DNA of 64,000 nucleotides from the NCBI GenBank assembly GCA_947561585.1, contig CANNZV010000341.1, forward strand, positions 309,629 through 373,628. Direction: 5' to 3'. Below the pieces are notes generated by a model, which was not told the origin of the DNA, searched no databases, and saw only the letters and a program-made list of their open reading frames with translations. This stretch comes from Caprella mutica. Lineage: Eukaryota > Arthropoda > Malacostraca > Amphipoda > Caprellidae. The translations under genes were made by a program, and so were the position numbers. This document shows positions 46,062 to 58,368 of the stretch, in pieces (positions within the stretch are counted from its first letter, which is position 1; every line of letters begins with the position of its first letter).

Positions 46062-47222
46062 ATATCATTTAATACACAATTAACCAAATTGTTAAACACG
46101 ATTTGAGATACCATCCTTTGAAGAAGCATGTAACTAGGAATGAACTCTCAGAACTGATTTACCACACCGTCTAAATTTTGCAAAATGATTTCTGCAAACA
46201 AACCATTTATCGTGATTGGTGATGAAGATGTATTTCCATGAATAAAAGAGTCAACAACAAAAACGTTAATTGAATGAAAAATAGTAGGATTCAATTTTTA
46301 CTACTACCATATGGAAATAAATTATTCCTATTATAAACTTTTTTTGTGTTTTTCGTCCTCGCGCAAACCATTTTATTTCCATTTTTTAAATGCGCTGCAG
46401 GATGTCAAGATAGATGCAGAAAAAGTAAACGAATAAAACTCTCTTTTTAGAAAATTTCTAGCTTTGATAATTTGTAAAATAAACTAGTTTGAAAATGGGT
46501 TTCCTTTAATTTTGCGCCACACTGTATAACATTTTTTACTTAACTTTTTCTACATTAATATTTTTTAAATATTTTTATATATATTTTATATGCATATATC
46601 CTTAAAATAAATCTTTAATATTTATTATTAATACTCAATTATATTTATAATGAGGAAGTGCACTAGTTAATAGTAAAAGTGGTAATTACATAGTTATAAC
46701 GATATAATATAAATGGTTCTCTATGTGGGTCAGAGTCAAAGCCTATGTTGTTTATCCTTATGTATATCACCAATTATTGAACATATTTTAATCCGTTTTA
46801 CTACCTATCTAATTATATATAATTTGATGTGTGTTGGTATTATATTATAATCAGAGCAGCTTCTGTTTGTCTGTCCGTCACAATGAACCATAATTGTCCG
46901 CTTGCCATGCAGATTGTAGCATGATGCGGATAATTCTGATATCAGTTCAATAAATGGTTTTAACTAAATTAAATTAAATTTTATTAAGTTAAAATATTCG
47001 TGAAAATGTGAAGTCAGAGTTGATAATTATTATCTAAAGTAAACTTTTATTATCTGTGACCATAAAATGAATATACTAAAAATGTCTTAGTTTTTGACAG
47101 CATGCGCACACTGGTTTGATATAATTCGGGGTAACCGCCGAATGGAGGCTTATTTTCAACCGAATGGAAGATTACCGATAATAAACAGCTATCATAATTT
47201 CATATATCAGTATATTTATGCT
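46062..47222. other. AT-rich spacer; nothing recognised
   Basis: There are no supportable genes. A GTCTGTCCGTCACAATG string near 46865 is GC-richer but isolated. Confidence 0.45.
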
Positions 47223-49184
47223 CCTATACCCAGAGGTGGGCAGCGCTACTCTGGAAAGCAGCGGCGCCGCCGCTGCCGCTACAGCAGAATGTAGCGGCAG
47301 CGCTACAGCGCTACTTTCCAATAAAATTATCTTATATGCTTTAAAATTGAATTTATCATTTTTACGGACACGTACGTCGTACAGTGTAGAAATTAAATGT
47401 TGATCCCCTGAAAAAAAATTACACGCAGGGATAAGGGCAAATACAAAATAGCTACGAGACATAACTGTCCTTGTTCAAGAGAGAACTCAAGAGGAAACCA
47501 TTGGAAACTAGTGATCCAGTTTTTAAGAGTGCATGTCTGTGTGGAAAAACCACCCACTGTAGAATACTGAAACTAATTGCCTCTTATGTTTCACCTGTTA
47601 CCAGATCACTTTCGAAGGATACATACAAGGTTACTATGGGCGGAGAAGTGTCTTGAAACTGACTACCAAACAGTACTCAACAAAGACAAAATGCGTGAAA
47701 ACTCTCGACGGCCTTGATTGATGGGCTGAAGCATGCCTCACCACATCATCAACGAATTTGACATCAACATGGAAGTGGAGATGTGATAATTTGAGCTGGG
47801 ACCATTGAAAATGAACTGGTCGGATCTTCCAGGATTCCAGAAGGAGTAAAAATAAATTCTGCTAATTATGTTAAATTTTTGAATTGTGGATTTTTTTATT
47901 GGCTGAGAAGGATACCTGCCGCGTTAAAAAAAAGTTATTTTCATACATAACAACGCTCCTTCTCACTCTACTAAGAGAACTGTGAATTTCCTTAGGAATA
48001 ATAAGTTCTTCAATGACAAGTTGATGGTATAGGCCAGTCTCTCTCTCTCTAGATTCAAACCCAATTGAAGAACCTCAGTCCATCCTGAAGCAATATGTGT
48101 ATGTGGGAGAACGTCAGTTCTAATCGAATGATGAGCTCTGGAAGGATACTGAAGACTCTTGTAAGACGAAAACGTCTGATACAATTCAGAAATTGACAGA
48201 TTTGATGGATAAGTGTCTTTTAAAATGGTGGAAAAAGAGGGAAAATCAAATCGGATATTGACTTAAAATTAGCAGTTAAACTACACATGAACGCTATTGC
48301 TAAAAAAATCACAATAGATATAGAGTATTAAGCTTCACTTGTTATTTCATCATATATAAATACATTAGTATGATAATATAATAGGTAAAGTTATTTTATT
48401 TTCGTTTTCAGAGGCGAGTGTGGGAATTAGAAATGGTGTAATACCTACCATAAATTAAATTGGGGATGGTTGTAACTGTGAAAAGATTCAGATCATTTAC
48501 TTGACTGTTTTCTGTAACTGTTCTTGAGTCACTTCTTTGTTCATCTTTCCTCTCTTTATTTTAACTTTTTAATTCGATTTTTAGGAGGTTATACATTAAT
48601 TTCTATTGATTTCATATTTAGCATGTAATATTTTCAATTTCTATTTTATTTCAGAATTTGTAATTTATTTAAAAAGTTAATAGATTTTTGTAATACACTA
48701 GGTCGGTATCATATTTACTTTAGGTGATCATAATATTAGTCATTGGTTTTTCGTTTCAATTTATGTACTTACCTGATGATGAATTGGATATCAATTTGAA
48801 AGCTTGAGTTAAATAAAAAAATTTCAACGCTGAGTCTAGAAAACCTTACCAAAATCGATATAGATAGAATTATTTAAAAGTTTATTTATGCATTTTTAGT
48901 GTAATGCGTAGTACGCTGAAAATGAGTAACTTTTAGTAAAATGATTGTAGCATCCGAAATAATATTTGAATTACTTACAATTTTCTAAAGTTACTCGCAA
49001 TGTAGATGCACATTTCCAGAACATTTAAAAAAAAACCATTGAGTTAAACCCATTTTAATCCAACAAACGCACCTCATAGAAGCGTAAGACGATGTGTTAG
49101 TTGATCGTATTAGACGGTTTTGTCTTAATATCAAATATTCACATTGCGTATCATTATTATGGTCGTACGTAGGTACTATGAATC

Positions 49185-50817
49185 GGTGTCCGGAAAACTG
49201 CCAGGCAGAAAACTGCCGAAGTGGAAAACTGCCAGGCGGAAAACTGCCAGTCACTTATTGGCAATACATGTATATTTTTTGACTTTCTGAAATATTCTTT
49301 AGTTATAAACACATTTAATTTATAAAAAATGGTGTTAGTCCTTCTTTAAGAGGTTAAGGGGACATTCATTTTTAGAGTAATAACTACATAGATATTGGAA
49401 TACTTAAATAATATTCAAAGAAAAATAATATTTCAACAAATCTACTTTATCAAACACTCAGTAAACCAAACTTCAGTACACATATATATTTTATAATTAC
49501 TATTTTTAACTTATTTTCAAAGTCACGTAAATTTTAAAAACATGTTCAGTTACGTTTATAGTGTCTTGTTTTTAATTTCCTATTGACGTCAGCAATATAG
49601 CCTTTGGTTCCGAAGCAAACGTTAAACCCTGTGTACTGATTTGTGAATACTAGATAATTAGATATTCTCACAATAATATAATTCTAAATTATACAATAAA
49701 TTAAGTGAATGTTAAATCAACTTATATGTATGTTAAATTGTTATTACATTTACATTTTTATTCTCAATGTCATTAACACAACCCATTCATTTTAACAATT
49801 TTCATTTATATGTAAAAAGTATTATTAATTAATATGCAATCCAATTCGATCGAGTGAAATTGTCAGAGAATTAGGTCATTGATGTTGGGTTGCAAATTCT
49901 AAATATTTCACGAACATCGATCAAAGTTTTTTTATTGTGAGTACAGTGAATATTAAGCTTCCCTACAAACAATTCCATGTGTATACCATGTGGCACTTAC
50001 ACATTTAAATCATGTATATATACCATGCATATCTTTGGAAATGAATACCATATTTATTACATGTTGTTTAACGTGGTAATATGGTAAATTATATGTGCTT
50101 ACCATATGTTATAAGTATGGTATTTAACATGTTGCTATGAATGTGGTAATTAACACTTGGTAAACACCTGTTATAAGTATATGGTAATTTACATGTGGAT
50201 ATGATGTGGTGTATACAATCTCTATTTTATATGTTTTTAAATGATATGGTTTTAAAATGGCATAACCACATGTTAATTATGTGTTTATATGATGGTTAGA
50301 TTGGTTCAATGTGGATAACACACATTCATACTCCATTGCCACATTAAAACCATTAAACCACATGGTAAATATGTGTATGCAATAGGTAATGGTTTGCAGG
50401 GTTGAAGACTTGTTCAATTCTCAAATTATATACACATAACGAAATAATTAAACACTGAACCCGTCATGAACTGATAATGTAAAGACGCGTTGTGTAAACA
50501 ATGAAATTGTACTCTGTCCCTAATACAATTATTCCTTTGTTTCTTCTCTTAGTATTTTCTAAGAAAGGTTATATTTTCAATTTCTATATTGTAATTGATT
50601 AATTTCTGTAATATTTATCTAATTATGTATTTTATATATTTTTCTAATCAATTTGTGTACATTTAACTAATATTTTTATTTTGTAAAAATGAATATCCCT
50701 TTAACTCCTCAACGAAAGGCAAACGGCTTTTTCAATAATTAAATGTCATTATTTACAAAACTGATTAAATTGCCAATAAGTGATTGACAGTTTTCCGCCT
50801 GGCAGTTTTCCGTGTAC
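49185..50817. mobile_element. Foldback-like element T5 (GGAAAACTGCCAGGC units)
   Basis: Left arm GGTGTCCGGAAAACTGCC followed by four units of GGAAAACTGCCAGGC-like sequence. The right arm has two units, ending with complement GGTACACGGAAAACTGCC. Flanks CTATGAATC and CCATGAATC give a 9-bp duplication with one mismatch. About 49560-49640 resembles part of the segment shared with T3 (TGACGTCAGC... and CAAACGTTAAACCCTGTG). Confidence 0.8.
49961..50401. mobile_element. Small TIR element (CCCTGCAAAC ends) nested in T5
   Basis: Ends CCCTACAAACAATTCC and complement CCCTGCAAACCATTACC enclose degenerate tandem words such as TGTGGTAA and ATATGGTAA. The opening text resembles the start of the 22-bp satellite blocks at 58369, 59872 and 62011 (CCCTGCAAACATTTCCACAT), so they are probably one family. 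Confidence 0.6.
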
Positions 50818-51186
50818 CCATGAATCATTGTTTGAATATCAGTTGGTCTTTCTGCGCGGATTTGTCTGAATATCACTTACAACTGATAGGCTATCTTGGG
50901 TCGCGCACTTTTATGGACTTTTATCTAGATTCCTTAGATATATTTACCATTTTTTATTTTAAAAGAAGCGGCAGTGCTGTAGCGCGAAAACCCTCTAGCG
51001 CTTCTGAAAAAAGAAGCAGCGCTGCCGCTACACAAGAAGAAGCACCGCTATTAGCGCGCGTTACAAGTAGCGGCGCTGCACCCACCTCTGCCCATACCTC
51101 CATTCGGTAAATAGTCCTACCTAATTTACATGATTATATAAAGTACAGATCTTGCATTAAAGTTTCGGTGTTCTTAATTAAAGTTT

Positions 51187-51461
51187 CGGTGTTCCTACGG
51201 GGCAAAACGGGCCGAAACGGAGCTTGTGGGTGATTCAAATAACCATTTAAGTTCAATTAATGAAATTTCACTTGGTATCCGCCTTTTAGATCATTTAATA
51301 TGAAGCCGTAATGAGATTAATTTAGCTACCTAGTTAGTTTGTTGTACTGCACACTTCACGATTGTTTTAATGACTTGGGGTGCGGAACGACCCTATATAC
51401 ATATTCCAGTAACTATATTTAAAATATAATCTCCCACAAGCTCCATTTCGGTCTACGTACC
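51187..51461. mobile_element. MITE-like element with GAAACGGAGCTTGTGGG arms
   Basis: Inverted ends (left about 51193-51230, right about 51425-51461) share GAAACGGAGCTTGTGGG and GAAATGGAGCTTGTGGG. One copy of the ATGAAGTGTGCAGTACAACA family lies inside, on the minus strand at 51336-51378. Confidence 0.6.
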
Positions 51462-51477
51462 CGGTAATAACTCTAAC

Positions 51478-51895
51478 GAAATGGTAATAACAATAAAGAA
51501 GAGGTAATAACAATAAAGGAGAGGTAATAACAATAAAGAAGAGGTAATAATACTAAAGAAGAGGTAATGACACTAAAGAAGAGGTATTAACACTAAAGAA
51601 AAGGTAATAACACTAAAGGAGAGGTAATAACAATAAAGAAGAGGTAATAACAATAAAGGAGAGGTAATAACAATAAAGAAGAGGTAATAATACTAAAGAA
51701 GAGGTAATGACACTAAAGAAGAGGTATTAACACTAAAGAAGAGGTAATGACACTAAAGAAGAGGTGATAACAATAAAGAAGAGGTAATAACAATAAAGGA
51801 GAGGTAATAACAATAAAGAAGAGGTAATAATACTAAAGGAGAGGTAATGACACTAAAGAAGAGGTATTAACACTAAAGAAGAGGTAATAATTTCT
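51478..51895. repeat. 20-bp minisatellite, about 21 units, 140-bp higher-order period
   Basis: The unit is GAGGTAATAACAATAAAGAA with fixed variants (AAAGGA end; AATACTAAAG; ATGACACTAAAG; TTAACACTAAAG). The variants recur in the same order every seven units over three cycles, so the array expanded in seven-unit blocks. Confidence 0.92.
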
Positions 51896-51899
51896 GTAC

Positions 51900-52480
51900 A
51901 AGTTGGAGACGTGTACAGAAATACATTTTACACTTATAAAATCACTAATATTAATGTACTGTATATTTTAAACAACAATATACCTATGTATAACACAAAC
52001 ACCATGGGACAATGTGTCAAATTTATCAACAATTTGTTCTAGTTTGGTAATCCAGAATTGAATTATATACTCTAACATATATTTAAAATATCAATGAAAT
52101 TTATATATTATTATATATATCAAACCTATATGAAGTTGTGAATTGAACTTTTCAGGCAAAATAAAATTAAGAAATTAAGTCTATTTGAGTAGGATTAAAA
52201 GTTATTCTACTCACTTTTCAATGAAATATATAAGTACATACAATAACATGCGATGACTTTGCAGATTGGTTTCAGAGAAGAAATAACCACACCTCACCAG
52301 GTGACAATTCAGCTCTAACTGACACCACTGAACGTTAGAGGAGAGAACTGCATCGGAAGGAATATTACAACCTATAATCTACATAACTATTATATCATAA
52401 ACAAGCGTGACTTGATTCAGATTCAGTCTTAGTAATTATGAGTGACGGAAATGATTAACATAGAGACTTTTTAATATATG
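51900..52480. other. AT-rich spacer; nothing recognised
   Basis: Only short random frames are present, and no repeat or splice structure that I can support. Confidence 0.45.
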
Positions 52481-52488
52481 AAATCCGT

Positions 52489-52532
52489 GGTACAAGGAAA
52501 ACTATCAGACGGAAAATTGCCTGACCCTTTTT
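52489..52532. repeat. Orphan arm of a foldback-like element
   Basis: It starts GGTACAAGGAAAACTATC followed by GGAAAATTGCCTGACCC, the form of a left arm of the T family, with two units. No partner arm was found nearby, so it is a truncated or rearranged copy. Confidence 0.5.
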
Positions 52533-52786
52533 GAAACATTTTTTGATTATATAAACGTTCTAAGAGCATTTTAATTCTGTAATGTAATTTGAACTTTATC
52601 AATTCTGATAATACACAATTAAATATTATCAATTGTTAAAAGTCGAATCTATAATAAGCAAAAAAAATCTCTAAATGATTTAAATGCAACACTCAATTGG
52701 GTGTCACAGATATTTTAGATAAGCCGTTCTTTTCTAAATATGTATATCAGAAAGGCGTGCCACTCCACACTCCCCACTTCCCTGCC

Positions 52787-53021
52787 ATGTTATTAAACAA
52801 TTATGAAGTGTGCAGTACAACAAACTAGTGGATACAAACAACTACATAACGGTCATTTATGTCGAGAGTTTCAGAATAATCTTTATTTTTCTATAAATAT
52901 ATGAAGATTACTTTGAAAAACTCAAAAAAGATGACAAGAAATAAATGACGATAACTGTTATGTAGGTTTTTGTATCCGCTAGTTTGTTGTACTGCACACT
53001 TCATAATTGTTTAATGACGGT
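52787..53021. mobile_element. 235-bp MITE with about 70-bp TIRs
   Basis: Arms 52787-52860 and 52950-53021 are inverted copies of TTATTAAACAATTATGAAGT...GCAGTACAACAAACTAG...GGATACAAA. This is the most complete member of the dispersed family also seen at 25.3, 35.8, 51.3 and 56.9 kb. Confidence 0.82.
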
Positions 53022-53713
53022 CACGGAAACAAATATATTAATATTCGATTTCATAATGAAAAACATGAAAGTATTAACGAATGCTTGGCATTAGGGAGTT
53101 AGAGGGAATTAAAAATATCCAGCGCATTCTTGAGAATGTGCAAATCGGCCAATGGTGCGGAACACACATATATATGATACATATATATAACATGATAACA
53201 AGCTAAACCGAATATTCATCATTTAAAGCTATTAACTCTATGAACATTTGATACTATAGACATTTGAAGGATGCATTCAGTATATTGCTGTCAAGGTTGA
53301 CTATAATAAAGAGTCAACTATAATAAGGTTGACCAGACGCTATTCTCTGCCAGACGTACGATTGTAATCCGCATTTAATTATATATTTAAAATATCTCCG
53401 GGCACCCAAAGCCGATAAAAGCATGTAATTTCAACAGGATATTAACTGTACAGTGTACATCAATATTTTACCTTTTCTTAGTCAAAAAGTTTGTCAATAA
53501 TATAGGGAAAAAATGAGTATCTTGCTATATCAAACACTTTCCTCACGTAATTTTTAATGTATGATTAAAGATTACCGAATTGGAAGTGATAAGTGACGTA
53601 ACTAAGTATAGTTGGAATTTGTTGGGTTGGGTACCTAGCTGCTTTTAACTCGATATTGAGCTAAACTGTGAGAAATATTTACTAACTAAATATTTAAAAA
53701 ACTTCCCTTTTTC
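53022..53713. other. AT-rich spacer; nothing recognised
   Basis: No supportable genes. CTATAATAAAGAGTCAACTATAATAAGGTTGAC near 53300 is a short local duplication. Confidence 0.4.
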
Positions 53714-53990
53714 ATTTAGGGGCGTGAACTAGGATGTGGGAAAATGACCTTTTTATTGGTATTTTTATATTTAATTTATATATTAACAAATAAGAAAAAA
53801 TGTAGTAATTTGCTGAACTTCAATTTCAAATATTCTTTCTTTGTATTATTTGTATATGTAGTCAATATACTATATTACTGCCAACTAATATTTTTTAGTC
53901 CAATATATTTTAATCAGATAAAAGATAATTAAATTTAAGAAAAAATAATTTAGAAATATTCCAATTCCTTTATATTTCACGTCCCTAAAT
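53714..53990. mobile_element. 277-bp MITE (ATTTAGGGGCGTGAA ends)
   Basis: Left ATTTAGGGGCGTGAA and right complement ATTTAGGGACGTGAA enclose an AT-rich centre. The 62-codon open frame at 53744-53932 is low-complexity translation of that centre and is not a gene. Confidence 0.65.
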
Positions 53991-56970
53991 CAATTAGTGA
54001 TGCGAACTATGAATTTACCTAATTTATAGAAAATTGTGATTGCCAATTATGGTGGGACTTCACTCTCAGAGATTTTAAATTTCTTAAATTGGGCTGCAGA
54101 AACCAATATTAGCTATGTGAAAACTGAAAGAAGAATTATATTAGAGTTAAAATGTGTGACATCCATTGCTAGTGAACTGAAGAGCTATAATTGTACATGC
54201 TAATATTTGTAATATCAAATTCTCAATTTTCCTGTAAATATTTCCTGGATAATAGATTAAAAATTTGAATTTTGCAGTGGCTTAACAAGATTTTATTCTG
54301 ATTTAATTGACTAAAGCTTGTCATTATCATTACGCTTTAGGTAAGGTAATCAATCGTTCCCATTCAATTTCATGATAGAGAAAAATTGTATATACTTAAT
54401 ATTGTCATGTTTCAGATTCCTTGTGAGGCAAGCTCTTTGGAATAGCTACTCTGAGGGCAGTCGAGGATCATAAATCTTCACCCTAGTTATATCAACATCT
54501 AATAGAGAGAAATCCTCTTACCTCCCTCGGCCTCAGTGGAGAGCTGGAAACTGCCAAGGAGGAGATTGTTATAAGGTGAGCCGAATGGACCATATGTGAA
54601 TCTGGCAACACTTTCCTTTGCTTTAGGTTAAACAGACTTCAAAAAGTAATTTAAAATGCTCACATATATTGAACATAAAATAGTTAATATAAATAAACTT
54701 CTAAATTTTAATTACGTTGATAGTAAGATGATCTAAAATTAAAGTAAAAATTATTATTTTTAAAATGATTAAAATAATGTGTAATGATTTATTTGGTGAA
54801 ACTATCGAGCCATTGATTTGTACTAATTTACCCCATCTCATTATAGATCAGTTGGTGCAGTGAAGAGTGGAGGTTTGGAGGCTGAAGAGGAGAGGCTTGT
54901 GGCGTCGCATTCATGCGACAATTGTTTATGCAAATTGTATTTTAACGTGAATGACTATCTGTGCCAATCACTCTAATATTTTTGTGTTCCTGTTAGAACA
55001 TTCACATACTCTAGCTGATCTTAATAAGATTAATTTCAAATATTGCATGATTAAAATAAATACTATTTTCACTCGACTTGAAAATTTATTTTATTTCTGA
55101 ATTTTTTTAATTTCTTCACTAGTAGAAATGAATAGTATTTGAAACTCTAAATAGATATCTCTTATTCAATTATTTTGAAACTAATCATTGATTAAATGTT
55201 TAACTATCATTTTTTTCCATAATTCAAATTCTCTCTGAAAAGTAGGTAGTTTAATTAATTCATGATTGATTCAAATACGCTTAATAATAATTGATTTTCA
55301 CATATTTAGCTGTTCTCCTGTTAAGTAAACAATATTTTTTGCTGTACTATAGTATTAATATCCCTGAGTTATTTATTTACTTCAATTATTAACGCTACTT
55401 GTAGTTTTAGAGGATAGCGCTAGGGTTATACTCTTCAACTATGATGTCTTAGATTTTGTGTTTAGTAGGATGGTAAGTTTCATTTGAAATCGCCTTTCCA
55501 TTTTCCTCTTCGATCTATTAGTGGAGTCACTGTGATTGAATCCCTTTTGATCACATTCCTTGGTATTAAAATGATTCATTGAGTAGCTTTTCTGCATCCA
55601 TGAGCTTATCACCGACTGGTGGTAGATGTCTTTATTAATGGAACCACTCTTCTTTCGTACTGCTTCTTCCAGTCCCTTTTGATGTTTGGCGTCAGACTAA
55701 AACATCTTGCTGAATTAGTTATATTCTGATTAACAGAAAGTTCGTTACTAAATGAATCTTTTATATAAACTGATTAGACCAATTTCTGAGTATTTTTTAA
55801 ATTATATGTACTCTCCGAGATAGTTAAATTAATGAGAGATTAAATGAAACTCAGCAGTTTAGTTTAGTTACATTTATCAATTCATCATTCAAAATAGTTA
55901 GAAACATTTCTACCGTAAGTAAAATAATTTGTGAACAGTTTTAAAATCAATAAGGTTATACTTCTAACTCATGAGAAACCCCGTATTATTCACAAAGCAT
56001 CATAATCCCTTTGTTTTATTTTTTTAATACCTAACAGGGGAGCAAGCGTTAAGAATTACAATGTCACCAATTAGCGAATGAAAGTATTTAAATCTCCTAT
56101 ATTTCCAACGAAATTGAAGGGTATAAAAATGTATAGGATATAGAGAGTAAAAATAAACTCATTTATTCAATTGAACATTAAGGTTATTATGTATTGAATA
56201 AAAATTGAAAGGAAAATTAATTGATTTAAAATGAAGAAACTATGAGATTTACGTTTAATACCTGAGTCCATATTAAAAATATTTATGTAAATGAAACAGC
56301 ACGATTAATTCTTCAAACAGGAGTTAATATGAAAATTTGTATAAAATAGAAAAGTCTCACCTCAATAATTAATATCGCCACTATGGTGCCACTCGGGTGT
56401 ACACCATAAGGGCTCTATTAAGCCTCATTTACAAAAAGTGAAATAAATACACTCTTGGCATTTCATATTTAAAATAAACATGATAATCTGATGCAAAATA
56501 GCCTAATTTCATATAATAATTTCCTTTCACATAGCTAACAAGATCAAAATATTTTTAAAAAGCAAAAAACTGAATTTGTACTCCATACAGGCGATATTAA
56601 GCTTCATCGTATATCTATGTGAATAATTTGAAGAAAAAGAAATAATTTTACTTTGAAACCATTTCAGTTCGATTTATTAAGTCATAATGCATCTATTCAA
56701 ATGAGAATCATGTCAATAAATAGTCAAAATATTTAGCTATAACCCAAAGTATAATGGTGTACAGAATTTTGGGCACCATTATACCAAGTGGTACCATGAT
56801 GCCTCATGCAAAGCTAAGGTGTCTACCATAGTTGAGTTTTAGGATTATATATATATATATATATATATATATCCCAATCCCCCATGTGAAGTGCAACAAA
56901 CTAGTGGATATAACAAAATAACTACATATTACGGTTTTATTTTCAAGTAATGAACGATGTTTCACTGTGT
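53991..56970. other. Intergenic; exon-like segments and a repeat relic
   Basis: 54416-54575 has clean splice-like borders on the plus strand (TTTCAG| ... ATAAG|GTGAGC), and 54852 onward follows an ATCAG acceptor. Neither has a long frame, so at most they are a non-coding transcript. 55395-55720 is a copy of the internal segment of T3. An (AT)n run lies at 56849-56871. 56885-56935 is a copy of the dispersed MITE family. Confidence 0.3.
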
Positions 56971-56977
56971 ATTATCT

Positions 56978-58008
56978 GGTGCTGAGAAAATTGCCACCGG
57001 GAAAACTGCCACTGTGGGAAAACTGCCACTGGGAAAATGGCCACTGTGGGAAAACTGCCTCTGTAGGAAGATTGGCATCAGAAAATTGCCACTGTACATA
57101 TATATATTCATACTGAATTTTTATTATGAAAAACACAAAAATCATAGGTACTGAATGCAATGTTGATCAGAATTTAATATATCATTATATATAAGAATTT
57201 TTACAATGTGTACATCTCAAATTGACAAGTTATACGATCTATGTGAATTCTTCCTTACAATGATCATATGCAATATTTGAAAGAATTAGCTTTAAATATG
57301 CTATTTTCTGAAATATCTGTCTAGTTATTAATGTGTTTTTTAATCAGTTAACAAATGTCAAAATTATTGTACATAAACGTTGATTAATTTTGATTGATAT
57401 TTTTATTCTTTGACAAGTTGTGCTCATGTAGCTATGTACAGATAACGAAAACGGATTTTTCAAATAATTAATACGAAATATATAAAATATACTATTAGAT
57501 AAAGGACACTAAAAAATAGGTCAATATTTATTGTAAAAAAAAATCTATAGTAGGTTTATTAATTATGAGGTATAGTATATAATAAATTAATTTTTTTTTA
57601 AATAAATAAAGTTTATCAATGATCTGGAAAAGCATAAATTTGAGCGAGTAGTTAATAGATCGCCATTTTATGTATAGCTGAAAAATAAAATAATCAATTC
57701 ACTATATAGAAAACTACAGAGTTTAAATAACTGAACAAATCGAAGATGCTTCGAGTACCTTGCGACACTTGGTAACCCTTAGTATTGCAATAATGTTCGT
57801 ACTTTGTAGCATCTCCTAATTGTATACGAAAATACGAAGGCACAGTCTTAAAATCGAACTAACGAACAAATTCTGTTAATTAAATGTGTTTTCTATTGAA
57901 AAATTTTGTGTCATTTCAAAATCATACTTCAATAACCTAAATTACTGATATTTTATTCGGCGGGGAAAAGTCCGGTGGGGAAATGTCCTACTGCCATACT
58001 GACCACCT
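56978..58008. mobile_element. Foldback-like element T8, arms mismatched
   Basis: The left arm (56978-57097) has about seven units on GGAAAACTGCCACTGT after a GGTGCTGAG end. About 900 bases on, 57958-58008 has units GGACATTTCCCCACC and GGACTTTTCCCCGCCG on the complement after a possible GGTCAGTATGG end. The arms carry different units and no duplication matches (GTATTATCT against ACCTGTGTC). These are probably halves of two elements, or a rearranged one. Confidence 0.5.
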
Positions 58009-58368
58009 GTGTCTATAATCTGTTCTATTATTATCCTATTCTTTATTTACATTTCTGTGAGTGTCACTTTTAGCTTTATGGCGCCATAAAGTTAACCATA
58101 TTCTCTAATTTTCGAACAAAAATTTAAAATCATATTCATTAGGTAAACTAAATGATCGAATATTTCAAAAATAATGGGATAATTTTCCTATTATTTTTGA
58201 AATATTCGATTTTGTTTTTTTCTGTAGAGTAGGTAAAACTAGTTGACACGTTATGAAAAAAATACAACTTGCAAAATTGCAGATTAATATTTGATACTTT
58301 TAAGTTGCCCCGAGCACTCTTTTTGTGAAATAAATTTTATTACAATATTTCTCTTAAAATTTGGCTTC

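Larger units (their letters stand above)
47231..51090. mobile_element. Non-autonomous hAT element carrying nested insertions
   Basis: It starts CAGAGGTGGGCAGCGCTACT and ends with the complement CAGAGGTGGGTGCAGCGCCG. Flanks CCTATACC (47223-47230) and CCCATACC (51091-51098) give an 8-bp duplication with one mismatch. Both subterminal regions are dense in GTAGCGGC/AGCGCTAC motifs. It holds element T5, which holds a further TIR element. No hAT transposase domain is visible. The architecture parallels the hAT at 29236-30131, with a different subterminal motif. Confidence 0.82.

Noticed and set aside
51478..51895. CRISPR-like array
   Set aside because: Units are contiguous with no unique spacers, in eukaryotic DNA.
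53744..53932. 62-codon hydrophobic frame
   Set aside because: It lies in the AT-rich centre of a 277-bp MITE and is low complexity.
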